64,000 bases of DNA, taken from Spirochaeta thermophila DSM 6578 (GTDB lineage: Bacteria; Spirochaetota; Spirochaetia; Winmispirales; Winmispiraceae). Position numbers and translations under genes: made by a program. The stretch is from NCBI RefSeq assembly GCF_000184345.1, contig NC_017583.1, forward strand, positions 1,302,001 to 1,366,000, written 5' to 3'. This document shows, piece after piece, positions 1 through 8,956 of the stretch. The notes under the pieces were generated by a model. It searched no databases. It was not told the DNA's origin and was given only the letters and a program-made list of their open reading frames with translations. Numbering within the stretch: the stretch's first letter is position 1; each line of letters opens with the position of its first letter.

Positions 1-771
1 GAGAGCCCTTGTCGATGTGGTCCCCACTGCACACACAGGGATGTGTCGGCTTTTTGCGCTTTCTATGACCCGTGCGGTTTCTTCTGAGATATGAAATCTC
101 TCCGTATGCATCCTGTGCTCCTCCACGTTTTCGGTCCTCACCGGCTGGAAGGTGCCCAGTCCCACGTGGAGCGTGAGGAAGGTTACGGTGTGACGCGACT
201 TCAATTCATCCATCAGAGCAGGGGTGAAGTGGAGTCCCGCAGTGGGGGCGGCCGCTGATCCCGGGTGTCGGGCGAATACCGTCTGGTATCGTTCCTCATC
301 CTCAGGGAGATCCGCTCGTTTGATATACGGAGGAAGAGGGACGTGGCCGTGTCGATCGAGATAGGCCTCGTCGATGGGGGGAGAGATGCGGACAAGACGG
401 AGTCCGTCTTCCATACCTACGATTTCCGCTTCCCGTCCACCGGGAAGGTCGTAGACCACACCTGCCCGTTGTCGTCTGGTCCGGGAAACCAGTGCCTTCC
501 ACAGAGAGGGTTCGACTTCCTCGAGGAGAAGGATCTCGACCTTTCCTCCTGAATCTCTCCTCGTGGCCAGGATGCGACTCTTCCTCACCCGGGTATCGTT
601 GAATACGAGACATGAGGGAGGGAGGATCAAGGGAAGCTCCCTCACGTACGAGTGTTCGATCCGGCCCGTTTCCCTGTGGACCACCATGAGGCGGGCATCT
701 TCCCTTCGCTGAGACGGATGTTGGGCGATGAGATCTTCAGGAAGATCAAAATAGAAATCTTTGAGTTTCAT
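1..771 (-). CDS. queA: QueA, tRNA preQ1(34) S-adenosylmethionine ribosyltransferase-isomerase (3' end outside window)
   Basis: QueA transfers and isomerises the ribosyl part of SAM onto preQ1 at the tRNA wobble base, making epoxyqueuosine. The reverse strand reads open from an ATG at 771 to the window edge (257 codons, so the C-terminal quarter or so is missing). The N-terminus [19 protein letters not shown], the early [16 protein letters not shown] region and the GTTSTRAL segment at the edge are typical of the family. Its start lies 26 bp inside the end of ruvB, so the two are translationally coupled, the usual spirochaete order. No sign of damage in the visible part. Confidence 0.93.
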   Translation of the reverse strand, partial: MKLKDFYFDLPEDLIAQHPSQRREDARLMVVHRETGRIEHSYVRELPLILPPSCLVFNDTRVRKSRILATRRDSGGKVEILLLEEVEPSLWKALVSRTRRQRAGVVYDLPGGREAEIVGMEDGLRLVRISPPIDEAYLDRHGHVPLPPYIKRADLPEDEERYQTVFARHPGSAAAPTAGLHFTPALMDELKSRHTVTFLTLHVGLGTFQPVRTENVEEHRMHTERFHISEETARVIESAKSRHIPVCAVGTTSTRAL

Positions 772-1774
772 CGTCGCTGTCTTTTCCTCTGGGCGGGATG
801 TTGAGATGGTCATATCCTCGAGGGGTGACTATGCGTCCACGAGGGGTCCTCTGGAGAAAACCGCACTGAATCAAGTAGGGCTCATAGAAGTCCTCGAGTG
901 TATCCACACTTTCTCCAAGGGCGATGGCGAGGGATTCCGCACCTACCGGGCCTCCGTCGAACTTCGTGATGATGGTGTCGAGTATGCGCCTGTCGTGTGC
1001 CTCGAGACCGGCCTCATCGATGCCCAGGCGATCCATGGTGAGTCGTACGATCTGAGGGGTGATCACGCCTTTCCCGTAGACCTCTGCGAAATCTCGCGCC
1101 CTCCGGAGCATCCTATTGGCGATCCGAGGGGTTCCACGGGAACACGAAGAAAGGAGATCGAATGCAGGTTCCTCCACGCTCAACCCGAGGATACGGGCGG
1201 AACGGCGGAGAACCTTGATTATGTCTTCTTTTTCATACAAGTTAAAGTGAAATGTTATGCCGAATCGTGAGACAAGGGGCGTCGCCAGTTTTCCGGCCTT
1301 GGTCGTGGCCCCAACGAGGGTGAACGGGGGTACGGGTATTCTCACGGTCCGTGCCGAAGGACCTTGCCCTATGATCCAGTCGATGACATAATCCTCCATC
1401 GCCACATAGAGCATCTCTTCAATGGCTGGTTTGAGCCTGTGTATCTCGTCGATGAAGAGCACGCTTCGAGGACTGAGAGTGGTGAGTATCCCTGCCAGAT
1501 CCTTGGGTTTTTCGAGAGCCGGGGCGGACGTGATTCTGAGTTCGACCCCCAACTCGTGGGCGATGATACTTCCAAGGGTGGTCTTCCCAAGGCCGGGCGG
1601 CCCACTGAGGAAGACGTGATCGAGTGCTTCCCCACGTTGTCTGGCGGCACGGATGAATACCTTGAGGTTCTCCTTGATTTCCTCTTTGCCCTGGAACTCC
1701 GAGAGAGAGAGAGGACGGAGACGCTCCTCCTGCGCATCCTCCTCTCGTTTCAACGGTGAGAGGGTGTGGTCCAT
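746..1774 (-). CDS. ruvB: RuvB, Holliday junction branch-migration motor ATPase
   Basis: RuvB forms the hexameric AAA+ motor that, with RuvA, drives Holliday junction branch migration in recombination repair. The 342-residue product is of normal length. It shows the Walker A motif GPPGLGKTT, the Walker B/DExx motif FIDEIHRL, the sensor-like GATTKAGKL region and a C-terminal winged helix ([16 protein letters not shown]). It follows ruvA after about 50 bp and overlaps queA, in the leftward operon yebC-ruvC-ruvA-ruvB-queA. Nothing is odd about it. Confidence 0.97.
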   Translation of the reverse strand: MDHTLSPLKREEDAQEERLRPLSLSEFQGKEEIKENLKVFIRAARQRGEALDHVFLSGPPGLGKTTLGSIIAHELGVELRITSAPALEKPKDLAGILTTLSPRSVLFIDEIHRLKPAIEEMLYVAMEDYVIDWIIGQGPSARTVRIPVPPFTLVGATTKAGKLATPLVSRFGITFHFNLYEKEDIIKVLRRSARILGLSVEEPAFDLLSSCSRGTPRIANRMLRRARDFAEVYGKGVITPQIVRLTMDRLGIDEAGLEAHDRRILDTIITKFDGGPVGAESLAIALGESVDTLEDFYEPYLIQCGFLQRTPRGRIVTPRGYDHLNIPPRGKDSDDETQRFLF

Positions 1775-1823
1775 ATCTCCATCCTACCTCGTGGCTGAAG
1801 GTACGACAAGCCGATGCTCTGGG

Positions 1824-2417
1824 TCATTCGCTCAACCTGATGATCGCTCTTCGCAGTATCTCTTGTTCTTTCCCCTCTACGCTCTCCCCTCCGGAAACTT
1901 CCTGGATGATATCCGGGAGCACGCTCTCGGCGCGCGATCTGTCGAACCCCATTTCCGCCAAGGCTTCCACGAGTTCTCGATGCGGTCCGGCTTTTTCCGT
2001 CCCACCTGGCCCCTGTTTCACATAGCTGCCCTTCAGGGTGAGAAGCAGCTTCTGAGCCGTTTTTTTCCCTATTCCCGGGGTCTTCGCCAGTCGAGCGAGA
2101 TCCTCGTTCTGGATGATTTCCCGGAAGATCGGTACCGGAACGGAGGAGATGATACGCAGGGCCTGTCGCGGCCCGACCCCTTGTACCTTGAGGAGATCCA
2201 GAAAGAGCCTGCGTTCTTCCCTCGATGCGAAACCGATCAGGGAAAGGACATCCTCCCTGTGGTAGAGGTACACATAGAGGAGGAGCGAATCCCCGGGTTC
2301 AGGGAGCTGCGAGAGGATACTGCTCGGCACGTCTATTTCCCAGGTGAGCCCCCCGGTTTCGATGAGCACCTTTTCTCCATCGACGCCTCTATAGACACCT
2401 CTCACACTATAGAGCAT
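1824..2417 (-). CDS. ruvA: RuvA, Holliday junction-binding subunit
   Basis: RuvA is the four-way-junction binding tetramer that loads RuvB. The product from the ATG at 2417 is 197 residues, normal for RuvA. It has an OB-fold start ([20 protein letters not shown]), helix-hairpin-helix motifs around LLKVQGVGPRQALRI and LAKTPGIGKKTAQKL, and a C-terminal UBA-like domain that binds RuvB. The reading frame is open upstream to 2573, but those residues lie inside ruvC and do not resemble RuvA, so I chose the internal ATG, which overlaps the end of ruvC by 11 bp. Confidence 0.95.
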   Translation of the reverse strand: MLYSVRGVYRGVDGEKVLIETGGLTWEIDVPSSILSQLPEPGDSLLLYVYLYHREDVLSLIGFASREERRLFLDLLKVQGVGPRQALRIISSVPVPIFREIIQNEDLARLAKTPGIGKKTAQKLLLTLKGSYVKQGPGGTEKAGPHRELVEALAEMGFDRSRAESVLPDIIQEVSGGESVEGKEQEILRRAIIRLSE

Positions 2418-2916
2418 CTTCCTCTCCCTGGGTGGCGAAGGGTGTGCCATGCTGGTGCACGTGGCAGAGTGCGATGGCCAAGGCATCGGAGGCGTGATCC
2501 GACATTTTTGTGTCCGGAAGGTTGAGCAGGAGTCTGAGGAAGCGTTGGATTTCCGCCTTATCCGCTCTGCCATGGCCTACGATGGCTTGTTTCACCATCT
2601 GGGGTGCGTAGGTATAGACGGGGATGTCCTCCATGGCCGCGGCGAGTGAAACCACCCCCATGGCCTGGGCCACATAGAAGGCGCTGGTGGTATTACGGGC
2701 GAAGAAAAGCTCCTCCATGATGATGGCCTCGGGCTCATACTTCAGGAGGAGCTCCTGCACGTGGCGGAAAATCTTCAGCAGTCGTTCGGACTGGGTGTGG
2801 CCGGAAGACGTCCTGATGGTACCGGCGATGATATATTTATGTCCTCGACCGTCGGTCTCTATCACTCCGTAGCCGGTAGTGGCAAGGCCGGGATCGATCC
2901 CCAGATAACGCTTCAT
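2407..2916 (-). CDS. ruvC: RuvC, crossover-junction endodeoxyribonuclease
   Basis: RuvC is the RNase H-fold resolvase that cleaves Holliday junctions handed over by RuvAB. The 169-residue product starts [19 protein letters not shown], placing the first catalytic Asp at residue 7. The second acidic residue lies in [11 protein letters not shown], and the last pair in the C-terminal [15 protein letters not shown] segment. It overlaps the yebC stop by 4 bp (ATGA), so the two are co-translated. Full length and apparently functional. Confidence 0.96.
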   Translation of the reverse strand: MKRYLGIDPGLATTGYGVIETDGRGHKYIIAGTIRTSSGHTQSERLLKIFRHVQELLLKYEPEAIIMEELFFARNTTSAFYVAQAMGVVSLAAAMEDIPVYTYAPQMVKQAIVGHGRADKAEIQRFLRLLLNLPDTKMSDHASDALAIALCHVHQHGTPFATQGEEDAL

Positions 2917-3653
2917 TCCACAGTCATGTCGTCGGGGAGTTCCAGGTTCGTGGAGACCGATTGGACGTCATCGTTGTCCTCGAGCGCCTCGATGAGCCTG
3001 AGCACCTTCTCCGCCGTCTCCTTGTCCACGGTGATACGGGCGTCCGGGATGAGGCTTATCTCGGCGGTCTCATATTCGAACCCTTTCTCCGTGAGGCCCT
3101 GCTGGACTTCCTCGAAAGACGAGGGGTCGGTGAGTACCTCTATCACTTCCCCGTCGGAGGAGACGTCCTCGGCCCCTGCTTCCAACGCTGCCTCGATGAT
3201 CTCATCCTCGGTGTATTTTGTCGCATCGAAGGTGATGAGGCCCCGCTTTTTGAAGAGGTAGGAGACACACCCGGTTTCTCCCAACGATCCACCGTGCTTG
3301 GACAGGATGTGCCTCACCTCCGAAGCCGTGCGGTTCTTGTTGTCGGTGAGGGCTTCGATGATGATGGCAACTCCCCCCGGTCCGTAGGCCTCGTAGACGA
3401 TTTCGGTGTAGTCCGCTCCTTCGAGTTCCCCCGTCCCTTTCTTGATGGCCCGCTCTATGTTTTCCTTGGGCATGTTGGCGGCTTTTGCCTTGAGGATCGC
3501 CGTGCGGAGTCGGGGATTGGCCTCAGGATCTCCACCTCCTGTCCGAGCTGCTACCGAGATCTCCTTGATGAGTTTTGTGAAGACCTTACCACGCTTGGCG
3601 TCCATCGCGGCCTTCTTGTGCCGGATCGTCGCCCATTTACTATGTCCTGACAT
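2913..3653 (-). CDS. YebC/PmpR/TACO1-family protein
   Basis: This is a 246-residue YebC-family protein. Members have been described as transcriptional regulators and more recently as ribosome-associated factors easing stalls, so the exact role here is open. The diagnostic N-terminus [19 protein letters not shown], the [17 protein letters not shown] motif and the [19 protein letters not shown] motif are all present. It leads the leftward operon with ruvC, which is its common genomic setting, and has a strong sigma-70 promoter about 60 bp upstream. Confidence 0.95.
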   Translation of the reverse strand: MSGHSKWATIRHKKAAMDAKRGKVFTKLIKEISVAARTGGGDPEANPRLRTAILKAKAANMPKENIERAIKKGTGELEGADYTEIVYEAYGPGGVAIIIEALTDNKNRTASEVRHILSKHGGSLGETGCVSYLFKKRGLITFDATKYTEDEIIEAALEAGAEDVSSDGEVIEVLTDPSSFEEVQQGLTEKGFEYETAEISLIPDARITVDKETAEKVLRLIEALEDNDDVQSVSTNLELPDDMTVE

Positions 3654-3711
3654 CGTGACTCCTGTTGGATGTGATGAAGTTCATTCGTAGAAACGAATCT
3701 CTATGATGATC

Positions 3712-3740
3712 ACCATAACACGAGTGCCTCTTCCTGTCAA
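3712..3740 (-). promoter_or_regulatory. sigma-70 promoter of the yebC-ruvCAB-queA operon
   Basis: On the reverse strand TTGACA (3740-3735) and TATGGT (3717-3712) are separated by exactly 17 bp. Transcription should start near 3705, about 50 bases upstream of the yebC ATG. The leader contains a short inverted repeat, ATTCG..CGAAT. Confidence 0.75.
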
Positions 3741-3753
3741 TGTGGCCTCGATC

Positions 3754-4986
3754 TCAGGGCCAGAGCGGTTTGCCTATCTGCTTTTCCCAGATGAGAATAG
3801 CGATATCCTTGAGGAGAGAGTCAAGGATGTCGAGTCCGTGCTCCGAGAGCCGTACTCCGCTCTCCCCCATCTCGGCCACCCCCCACCCGCACCAGCGCCG
3901 TCCCACCTCCCCCAGCACCTCCTCCACCCCCACCCCCCACACCCTCCGGAACCGCTCCCCCTCCACTCCCTCCCTCGTACGCAACCCCATCATGAACCAC
4001 TCCAGGAGAAACGCCTGTGGGCCGATCACCTCCACCTCCTCCCACACACCCCCCTCTGCCACGAACCGCCCCACATCCCGCACCTGCCGCACCCGCACGG
4101 GCCCCTCCTTCCCCGGCAACGTCGAGACAGCCGAGGGCCCCACCCCCAGGTACGGCTCCAGCCTCCAGTACCGCAGGTTGTGGAGGCACTCCTCGCCCGG
4201 CAACGCAAAGTTCGACACCTCATAGCGTACGAACCCCCGCTCTCCGAACCACCTGCAGATCGCCTCCCACTCCCCCGCCAGCTCCTCCTCGCCCGGCATC
4301 ACCACCTCCCCCCGTCTCACCATCGCCCCCAGCACCGTCCCCTCCTCCACCGTGAGCCCGTACACCGACACATGCCCCACCCCCCATCCCCTCACCTCCT
4401 CGAGCTCCCGCACCACATCCCCGCTCATCCCCCTCGGCCTCCCTGCCAGAAGATCCACACTCACCCGCCCCCCCCAGCCCGCGAGCACCTCCACCGCGCG
4501 CTCCACCTCCCTCCTCCCCGCCCCCCTTCCCATGAGCCGGAGAAACCCCTCATCCAACCCCTGCACCCCCAAACTCACCCGCGTCACCCCCACCTCTCCG
4601 AGCACCCTTACCTTCTCCTCATCCACCCACTCCGGATTCACCTCCACGGTCCACTCCACAGGCCTTCCCCACACCCTCACCCGCTCCCGCACCCCCGTGA
4701 GGAGCCGCTCCCACAACCGCAGGGGGAGCACGTTCGGCGTCCCCCCACCCACGTACACCGTGGGAATCTCCGACGGTCGGAGGAGGACGAACATCTGCTC
4801 CAGCACCTCCAGCACCCGTTCCACGTACCCCTCCATGACCCTCTCACCCGCCCCCGCCACGCTGAAGAAGTCGCAGTACCGGCATCGCCGGGCACAGAAC
4901 GGCACATGCACGTAGACCGAGACTGGATACCCCCCCCTCCCCTCGAGGATGGCCCTCACCGACTCCATATCGAGGAAAGGCTTCAC
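3754..4986 (-). CDS. hemW: HemW-like radical SAM haem chaperone
   Basis: This is a radical SAM protein of the HemN/HemW family. HemW proteins bind haem and are thought to deliver it; they are often misannotated as coproporphyrinogen III dehydrogenase. The cluster motif is VHVPFCARRCRYCDFF (CxxxCxYC), which fits HemW rather than HemN (CxxxCxxCxC). GGGTPNVLP and the C-terminal WFMMGLRTREGV segment also fit. I chose the GTG at 4986 because it overlaps the preceding stop (GTGA) and has GAGGAGG upstream; an ATG at 4968 is the alternative. The coding strand is extremely G-rich, giving many Val, Gly, Arg and Trp codons. Confidence 0.88.
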   Translation of the reverse strand: MKPFLDMESVRAILEGRGGYPVSVYVHVPFCARRCRYCDFFSVAGAGERVMEGYVERVLEVLEQMFVLLRPSEIPTVYVGGGTPNVLPLRLWERLLTGVRERVRVWGRPVEWTVEVNPEWVDEEKVRVLGEVGVTRVSLGVQGLDEGFLRLMGRGAGRREVERAVEVLAGWGGRVSVDLLAGRPRGMSGDVVRELEEVRGWGVGHVSVYGLTVEEGTVLGAMVRRGEVVMPGEEELAGEWEAICRWFGERGFVRYEVSNFALPGEECLHNLRYWRLEPYLGVGPSAVSTLPGKEGPVRVRQVRDVGRFVAEGGVWEEVEVIGPQAFLLEWFMMGLRTREGVEGERFRRVWGVGVEEVLGEVGRRWCGWGVAEMGESGVRLSEHGLDILDSLLKDIAILIWEKQIGKPLWP

Positions 4987-5699
4987 TCCGCCCCCCCTCC
5001 TCGGATCGGCGCCCACACCACCATGGCACGTATCCGCCACCGCTCGAAAGGCCCGAAGATCCGGGAATCCGCCACCAGGCGCCGGTTGTCTCCCACGAGG
5101 AAGTACTCACCCTCGCCGAGCACCATCTCCTCCTGGAGGCCCGGGATCACCCTGTCGAACGGAGGCGGCCCCTCACCGCCACCCCGCAGCCGCGTCATCC
5201 CCGGGAGGAGCACCTCCTCCGAGACCCACCCCCTCTCGTCAGCGCCTCGCACGTACACCACATCGTCGCGCACCCGTATCCGCTCGCCCGGGAGCCCCAC
5301 CACCCGGAGCACCACATAGTGGACCCGCCATTCCGGCCCCGGTATCCAACGCCCGCCCGTCACATAGTCGAGGAGCCGTATCCCTCCACCCGTAGCCCCT
5401 TCCGGAGGATCCCAGAGGGGCGACACCGCCACCACCACATCCCCCCGGGACGGCTCACGCCAACGGGGGAGCGGAACACCGAGCCAGTCCAGATCGAGCC
5501 CATAGGCGAGGGGGGTCGCCACGAGAAAGGCCCCTCGGCGATACAGAGGCGCCATCACCTCGGAGTCGAGCCGGTAGGTGCGCAGGGCACACATCTGGAG
5601 GAGATTGAACAACACCGCCACGAGGAGGAGCCGTTTGATCCAGAGGATTTTCATCTGCCGTCTTCGCTCCTGACGCGAAGCGAAGATCCGCTCTCTCAC
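4983..5699 (-). CDS. signal peptidase I paralogue with both catalytic residues replaced
   Basis: This 238-residue protein has the S26 signal peptidase layout: an N-terminal membrane segment (about residues 17-38), a box-B-like region, VVGLPGE (box D) and GDNRxxxxDSR (box E, intact). The serine position of box B reads DSEVMAP, with Val48 where the nucleophilic Ser should be. The Lys position reads VLRVVGLPGE, with Leu131 where KRVxG is expected. It should therefore be inactive as a Ser/Lys peptidase. It starts with GTG overlapping the stop of the intact paralogue (GTGA) behind a GGAGGGG site, so it is made alongside the active enzyme. A regulatory or partner role is inference. Confidence 0.85.
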   Translation of the reverse strand: MRERIFASRQERRRQMKILWIKRLLLVAVLFNLLQMCALRTYRLDSEVMAPLYRRGAFLVATPLAYGLDLDWLGVPLPRWREPSRGDVVVAVSPLWDPPEGATGGGIRLLDYVTGGRWIPGPEWRVHYVVLRVVGLPGERIRVRDDVVYVRGADERGWVSEEVLLPGMTRLRGGGEGPPPFDRVIPGLQEEMVLGEGEYFLVGDNRRLVADSRIFGPFERWRIRAMVVWAPIRGGGAE

Positions 5700-6703
5700 C
5701 TCACCCCTCCGATCCTCGCAGGCGGCCAGAAGCGGAAAATCGGCCGCCCGAGCACCTTCCTGAGCGAGACCGTCCCGAAGTACCGACCATCCCTCGAGTT
5801 GTCCCTATTGTCACCCAGAGGGAGGAGCCTTCCCGGCGGGATGTACCACCCCATCGCCCCCTGCCACCAGATGCGCGCATAGTCGTGCTCCTCGGGGTGA
5901 AGCCGCGCACGTTCGCCCATCTGGTAGAGCTCAAACGCATAGTAGTCGACGAGTTCCTTGCTGTCTGCGATCCGCTGATAGGCGGCCCGCCCTTCGAGAT
6001 CGGGCGTGAACCCTTCCGAGAACCACACCACCGCCCGGGCCGCCTTCTCCAAGAGAGGGTACATGTCAGGAGACACCAACCGCTGGGGACGATAGGAGAA
6101 CCTCACCCCCTTTCCGAGGAGAGCCCGCTCGGCGATCCATCCCCCCTCGCCGGGAAACCAGTAGAAGACCTCTCCCCTTTCGAGCCTCACCCTGTCCCCC
6201 GCCGTACCCACCGCCCGTTTCACGAGGAGCTGAGCCCGAGGATTGCCCTGTTCGTCGCGATTGATGTCCACCAGGCTCAGTGTCATCATGTAGATGAAAC
6301 GGTGGAGAATCTCGAACGCCACCCCCGGACTGATGTACGAGGGGTTTTCGAACACCACGATGTCACCCCGCTTCGGCGAGCTCAGACCCGGCAGCTTCCC
6401 CACGGTAGGGAGGATCTCCGGACCGAACGTGAGCTTGTCCACCATCACCCTGTCGCCGATCATGAGCGTCTGTTCCATGGAGCCGGAGGGGATCACATAG
6501 GCCTGGATGAGGTACTGCTGAATCACCAGAACGATGAGCACCGTCTCCACCAGTTCCCTGAGCAGCCCCCCCAGTTTTTTGAGGAGCGTATTTCGCCTGG
6601 CCCTGATCGCAGCCTCCCGCTGTTTCTTCCTCGCCTTGCGTCGCGCCCTCCAGGTGAGTAACGCCTCGGTCTTCTCCACGAGCCGGGATGAGAACTCCTT
6701 CAT
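5696..6703 (-). CDS. lepB: LepB, signal peptidase I (active-site residues intact)
   Basis: LepB removes signal peptides from exported proteins at the outer face of the inner membrane. The 335-residue product starts at the ATG at 6703, with AAGGGG 5 bases upstream. It has a basic cytoplasmic N-terminus, a membrane segment (about 50-70), then SGSMEQTL with the nucleophile Ser75, LLVKRAVG with general-base Lys162, and GDNRDNSRDGRYFG. It is longer than minimal LepB because of insertions between the boxes, common in spirochaetes. First gene of the lepB / degenerate paralogue / hemW operon. Confidence 0.93.
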   Translation of the reverse strand: MKEFSSRLVEKTEALLTWRARRKARKKQREAAIRARRNTLLKKLGGLLRELVETVLIVLVIQQYLIQAYVIPSGSMEQTLMIGDRVMVDKLTFGPEILPTVGKLPGLSSPKRGDIVVFENPSYISPGVAFEILHRFIYMMTLSLVDINRDEQGNPRAQLLVKRAVGTAGDRVRLERGEVFYWFPGEGGWIAERALLGKGVRFSYRPQRLVSPDMYPLLEKAARAVVWFSEGFTPDLEGRAAYQRIADSKELVDYYAFELYQMGERARLHPEEHDYARIWWQGAMGWYIPPGRLLPLGDNRDNSRDGRYFGTVSLRKVLGRPIFRFWPPARIGGVR

Positions 6704-6763
6704 CGGTACCCCTTTTCTAAGTCCGTGCAATATCGGAACCTACCCTATCACAAGCCCCCAGCG

Positions 6764-6792
6764 TTGACAAGCGGTAGCCTCACCCCTATACT
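6764..6792 (+). promoter_or_regulatory. consensus sigma-70 promoter placing transcription start on the ATG of the next gene
   Basis: TTGACA (6764-6769), a 17-bp spacer and TATACT (6787-6792) form a near-perfect promoter. The downstream ATG begins at 6800, only 7 bases after the -10 box, exactly where RNA synthesis should begin. The GGAGG just before the ATG would then not be in the transcript. This implies a leaderless mRNA. Confidence 0.8.
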
Positions 6793-6799
6793 GCGGAGG

Positions 6800-8452
6800 A
6801 TGAAAAAGTCCAGACGATCGAAGCGTGCAGGGCACACGCCTCCTATAGCCCCCACCCCGGACGAGAGCCAGGTGAGACTCAGGCCCCTCGCCGGTGTGCC
6901 CCCCACGATCTATGTCCCGGTGGTATGGGCACTCCTCATCGCGCTCGTGCTCTTCGTGCTCCTCCTCCTCCCCGGGATACTCAACCCGGGAGCGTACCTT
7001 ACGGTGATCACCGCCCCTGCTCGGGCCTCGGTATACCTCGACGACGGATTCGCCGGCACCAGCCCGTGCACGGTCTTCCTTTCTGACGGAGTCCACACCC
7101 TGCGAGTACAGAAACCCGGATGGGATACGGCAGTGGAGAGCGTAGAGATACGGGGAAGACGCCTCGCCACTCTCTTCTTCCCCCATCATGTGGAAATGCG
7201 GACATCCCTCTCCCTCGAGGATCCGGCCGTTCCCGTGAACCAGGTGCTCGTCTCCCTCTCCTCCTGGAGTCTCACCACGCCCCCCATCTCCACCTACGCG
7301 CTCCCCCCCCTCCTCACCTGGCTCGCCGATGACGCCCGCACCACCCCCGTACCGGATCACCGGGAGCGACTCACAGAGGCCGCGGCTCACGCACTCGCGC
7401 ACGCAGTCCCCTTCCTCTCCCACACCGATCAGGCCGTGGACCTCGCGCGAGCCCTCCTCGTGCTCTCGGAGGCCCGCACAGGACCCACCCCCTCCTCACC
7501 CCTCGCCGCCCTCCGCATGGCGATCTCTCTCCTCCAGGAACATCCCGGACTCCTCTCCGCGCTCCCCTCTCTTCTTCCCCCTTCCATGACGAACACCTAC
7601 CAGGAGAACGCGTTCTACCATACATATGTCGAACAGCGCCTCTCCTCGCTCTCACCCTACCGCATCACCACTCCCGCCCCCGCGCCCGACACCCTCGGCC
7701 ATGGCCCCTTCGTCTTCAGGGCACTCCCGGGTGGAGAGCTCTACCCCAGCAGTCGGAACGAAGACCTCGGCGACGGGAAAGCCCGCGTCCTCTCTTCCCG
7801 GCCGTGGCGCATCGCCCCCTTCTACATCCTCGACCGTGAGGTCACAAAGGGGATGTATGCCCTCTTTCTCCAGGCACATCCCGAGTGGTCACCACAGGCC
7901 AAGACCGCCCTCGTCGAACAAGGTCTCGTCGACGGGACCTACCTGTACGACTACGCCACCCTCGAGGAAGACGCTCCGCTCCCCTACGTCTCCTGGTATG
8001 CGGCCCAGGCCTTCTGCAGGTGGCTGGAGGACTACCTTCCCCCCTCCATCACGGCGCACTACGAAGTACGACTCCCCGCCGAGCAGGAGTGGGAGTGGGC
8101 AGTGCGCCTCACCGGCCTTGCAGAAATCTCCCAGAGCAGCCGCCCCCGGCCTCCGGAGCCCTTCGCCGGGGCAGCGAAAGACAAGAGAGGCATCGCCTCA
8201 CTCCTCGGCAATCTGTGGGAATGGACGGCCGGCCCCTATTATTCGCTCTATGCGCTCGCTCCACCTGTCGATGAGGTGCTCGGCTGGTATGCGATCGAAG
8301 CAGGCGTGGACGAACCGGCCTCCCGGACCGTCCGTGGGGGAAGCATCCTCCAGGCCAGGTTGGCGCCTCCCATGCGGGGCGTGCTCCACCCCTCCTGGAC
8401 CAGCCCCGTGGTGGGTTTCAGACCCATCCTCATCCGGAGGCACGATGGCTAA
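6800..8452 (+). CDS. membrane-anchored PEGA plus FGE/sulfatase-modifying-factor domain protein
   Basis: This is a 550-residue protein with a basic cytoplasmic start, one membrane segment (about residues 40-62), a PEGA domain (TVITAPARASVYLDDGFAGTSP onward), a helical linker and a C-terminal FGE-sulfatase domain. The last part shows LDREVTKGMYALF, LPYVSWYAAQAFCRWL, RLPAEQEWEWA, LGNLWEWT and TVRGGS. FGE-fold proteins in bacteria do varied jobs, often binding or oxidation, so formylglycine formation cannot be assumed. It probably sits in the periplasm. I chose the ATG at 6800 over an upstream in-frame extension because a consensus promoter ends just before it. It overlaps smpB by 8 bp, so the two are one transcript. 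Confidence 0.83.
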   Translation: MKKSRRSKRAGHTPPIAPTPDESQVRLRPLAGVPPTIYVPVVWALLIALVLFVLLLLPGILNPGAYLTVITAPARASVYLDDGFAGTSPCTVFLSDGVHTLRVQKPGWDTAVESVEIRGRRLATLFFPHHVEMRTSLSLEDPAVPVNQVLVSLSSWSLTTPPISTYALPPLLTWLADDARTTPVPDHRERLTEAAAHALAHAVPFLSHTDQAVDLARALLVLSEARTGPTPSSPLAALRMAISLLQEHPGLLSALPSLLPPSMTNTYQENAFYHTYVEQRLSSLSPYRITTPAPAPDTLGHGPFVFRALPGGELYPSSRNEDLGDGKARVLSSRPWRIAPFYILDREVTKGMYALFLQAHPEWSPQAKTALVEQGLVDGTYLYDYATLEEDAPLPYVSWYAAQAFCRWLEDYLPPSITAHYEVRLPAEQEWEWAVRLTGLAEISQSSRPRPPEPFAGAAKDKRGIASLLGNLWEWTAGPYYSLYALAPPVDEVLGWYAIEAGVDEPASRTVRGGSILQARLAPPMRGVLHPSWTSPVVGFRPILIRRHDG

Positions 8453-8906
8453 ACAGAACGACATCAAGGTGATCGGCGAGAACAAACGCGCCCGCTTCGA
8501 CTATCTCATAGAGGACACCCTCGAGTGCGGGATCGAGCTCAAGGGATCCGAGGTCAAGTCCGTCAAGGAAGGGCGGGTGTCGTTCGGCGATGCCTACGTG
8601 CGGGTGAAGAACGACGAGCTGTGGCTCATGGGACTTCACATCACCCCCTACAGCCACGCCACCATAGAGAACCACGATCCTCTCAGACCCAGGAAACTCC
8701 TCGCCCATGCAGAGGAGATCCACCAGCTCCGGCGGAAGACCGAGGAACGCGGCTATACCCTGGTGCCGCTCAGATTCTACGTGAAGAGGGGCCTGGTCAA
8801 GGTGCTCGTGGGTATCGCGAAGGGAAAGAAGAAGCACGAGAAGCGAGAGGCCATCAAGGAACGGGACATCAAACGAGAGATGGACCGGGAGCTCCGGCGA
8901 TACTAG
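8445..8906 (+). CDS. smpB: SmpB, tmRNA-binding protein of trans-translation
   Basis: SmpB binds the tRNA-like part of tmRNA and brings it to stalled ribosomes. The 153-residue product begins MAKQNDIKVIGENKRARFDY and has ECGIELKGSEVKSVKEG, YVRVKNDELWLMG, LVPLRFYVKRGLVKVL and the basic tail KGKKKHEKREAIKERD, all typical. The ATG has CCGGAGG 7 bases upstream and overlaps the previous stop. Its RNA partner ssrA is encoded about 700 bp downstream on the same strand. Confidence 0.97.
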   Translation: MAKQNDIKVIGENKRARFDYLIEDTLECGIELKGSEVKSVKEGRVSFGDAYVRVKNDELWLMGLHITPYSHATIENHDPLRPRKLLAHAEEIHQLRRKTEERGYTLVPLRFYVKRGLVKVLVGIAKGKKKHEKREAIKERDIKREMDRELRRY

Positions 8907-8909
8907 TCC

Positions 8910-8931
8910 AAAGGGATCACCCTTTATTTTT
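8910..8931 (+). terminator. rho-independent terminator after smpB
   Basis: AAAGGG (8910-8915), loop ATCA, CCCTTT (8920-8925), then ATTTTT. The hairpin is short but sits 4 bases after the smpB stop. Confidence 0.65.
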
Positions 8932-8944
8932 CACGAAAATAGAG

Positions 8945-8950
8945 TATATT
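8945..8950 (+). promoter_or_regulatory. -10 box TATATT immediately upstream of the TPR gene
   Basis: TATATT lies 6 bases before the ATG at 8957. No ribosome binding site is visible between them. The -35 region is T-rich but not consensus. It fits another leaderless start. Confidence 0.5.
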
Positions 8951-8956
8951 GATTGT

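Noticed and set aside
2418-2573. Longer ruvA start at 2573
   Set aside because: The added residues lie within ruvC in another frame and do not resemble RuvA; the ATG at 2417 fits the family N-terminus.
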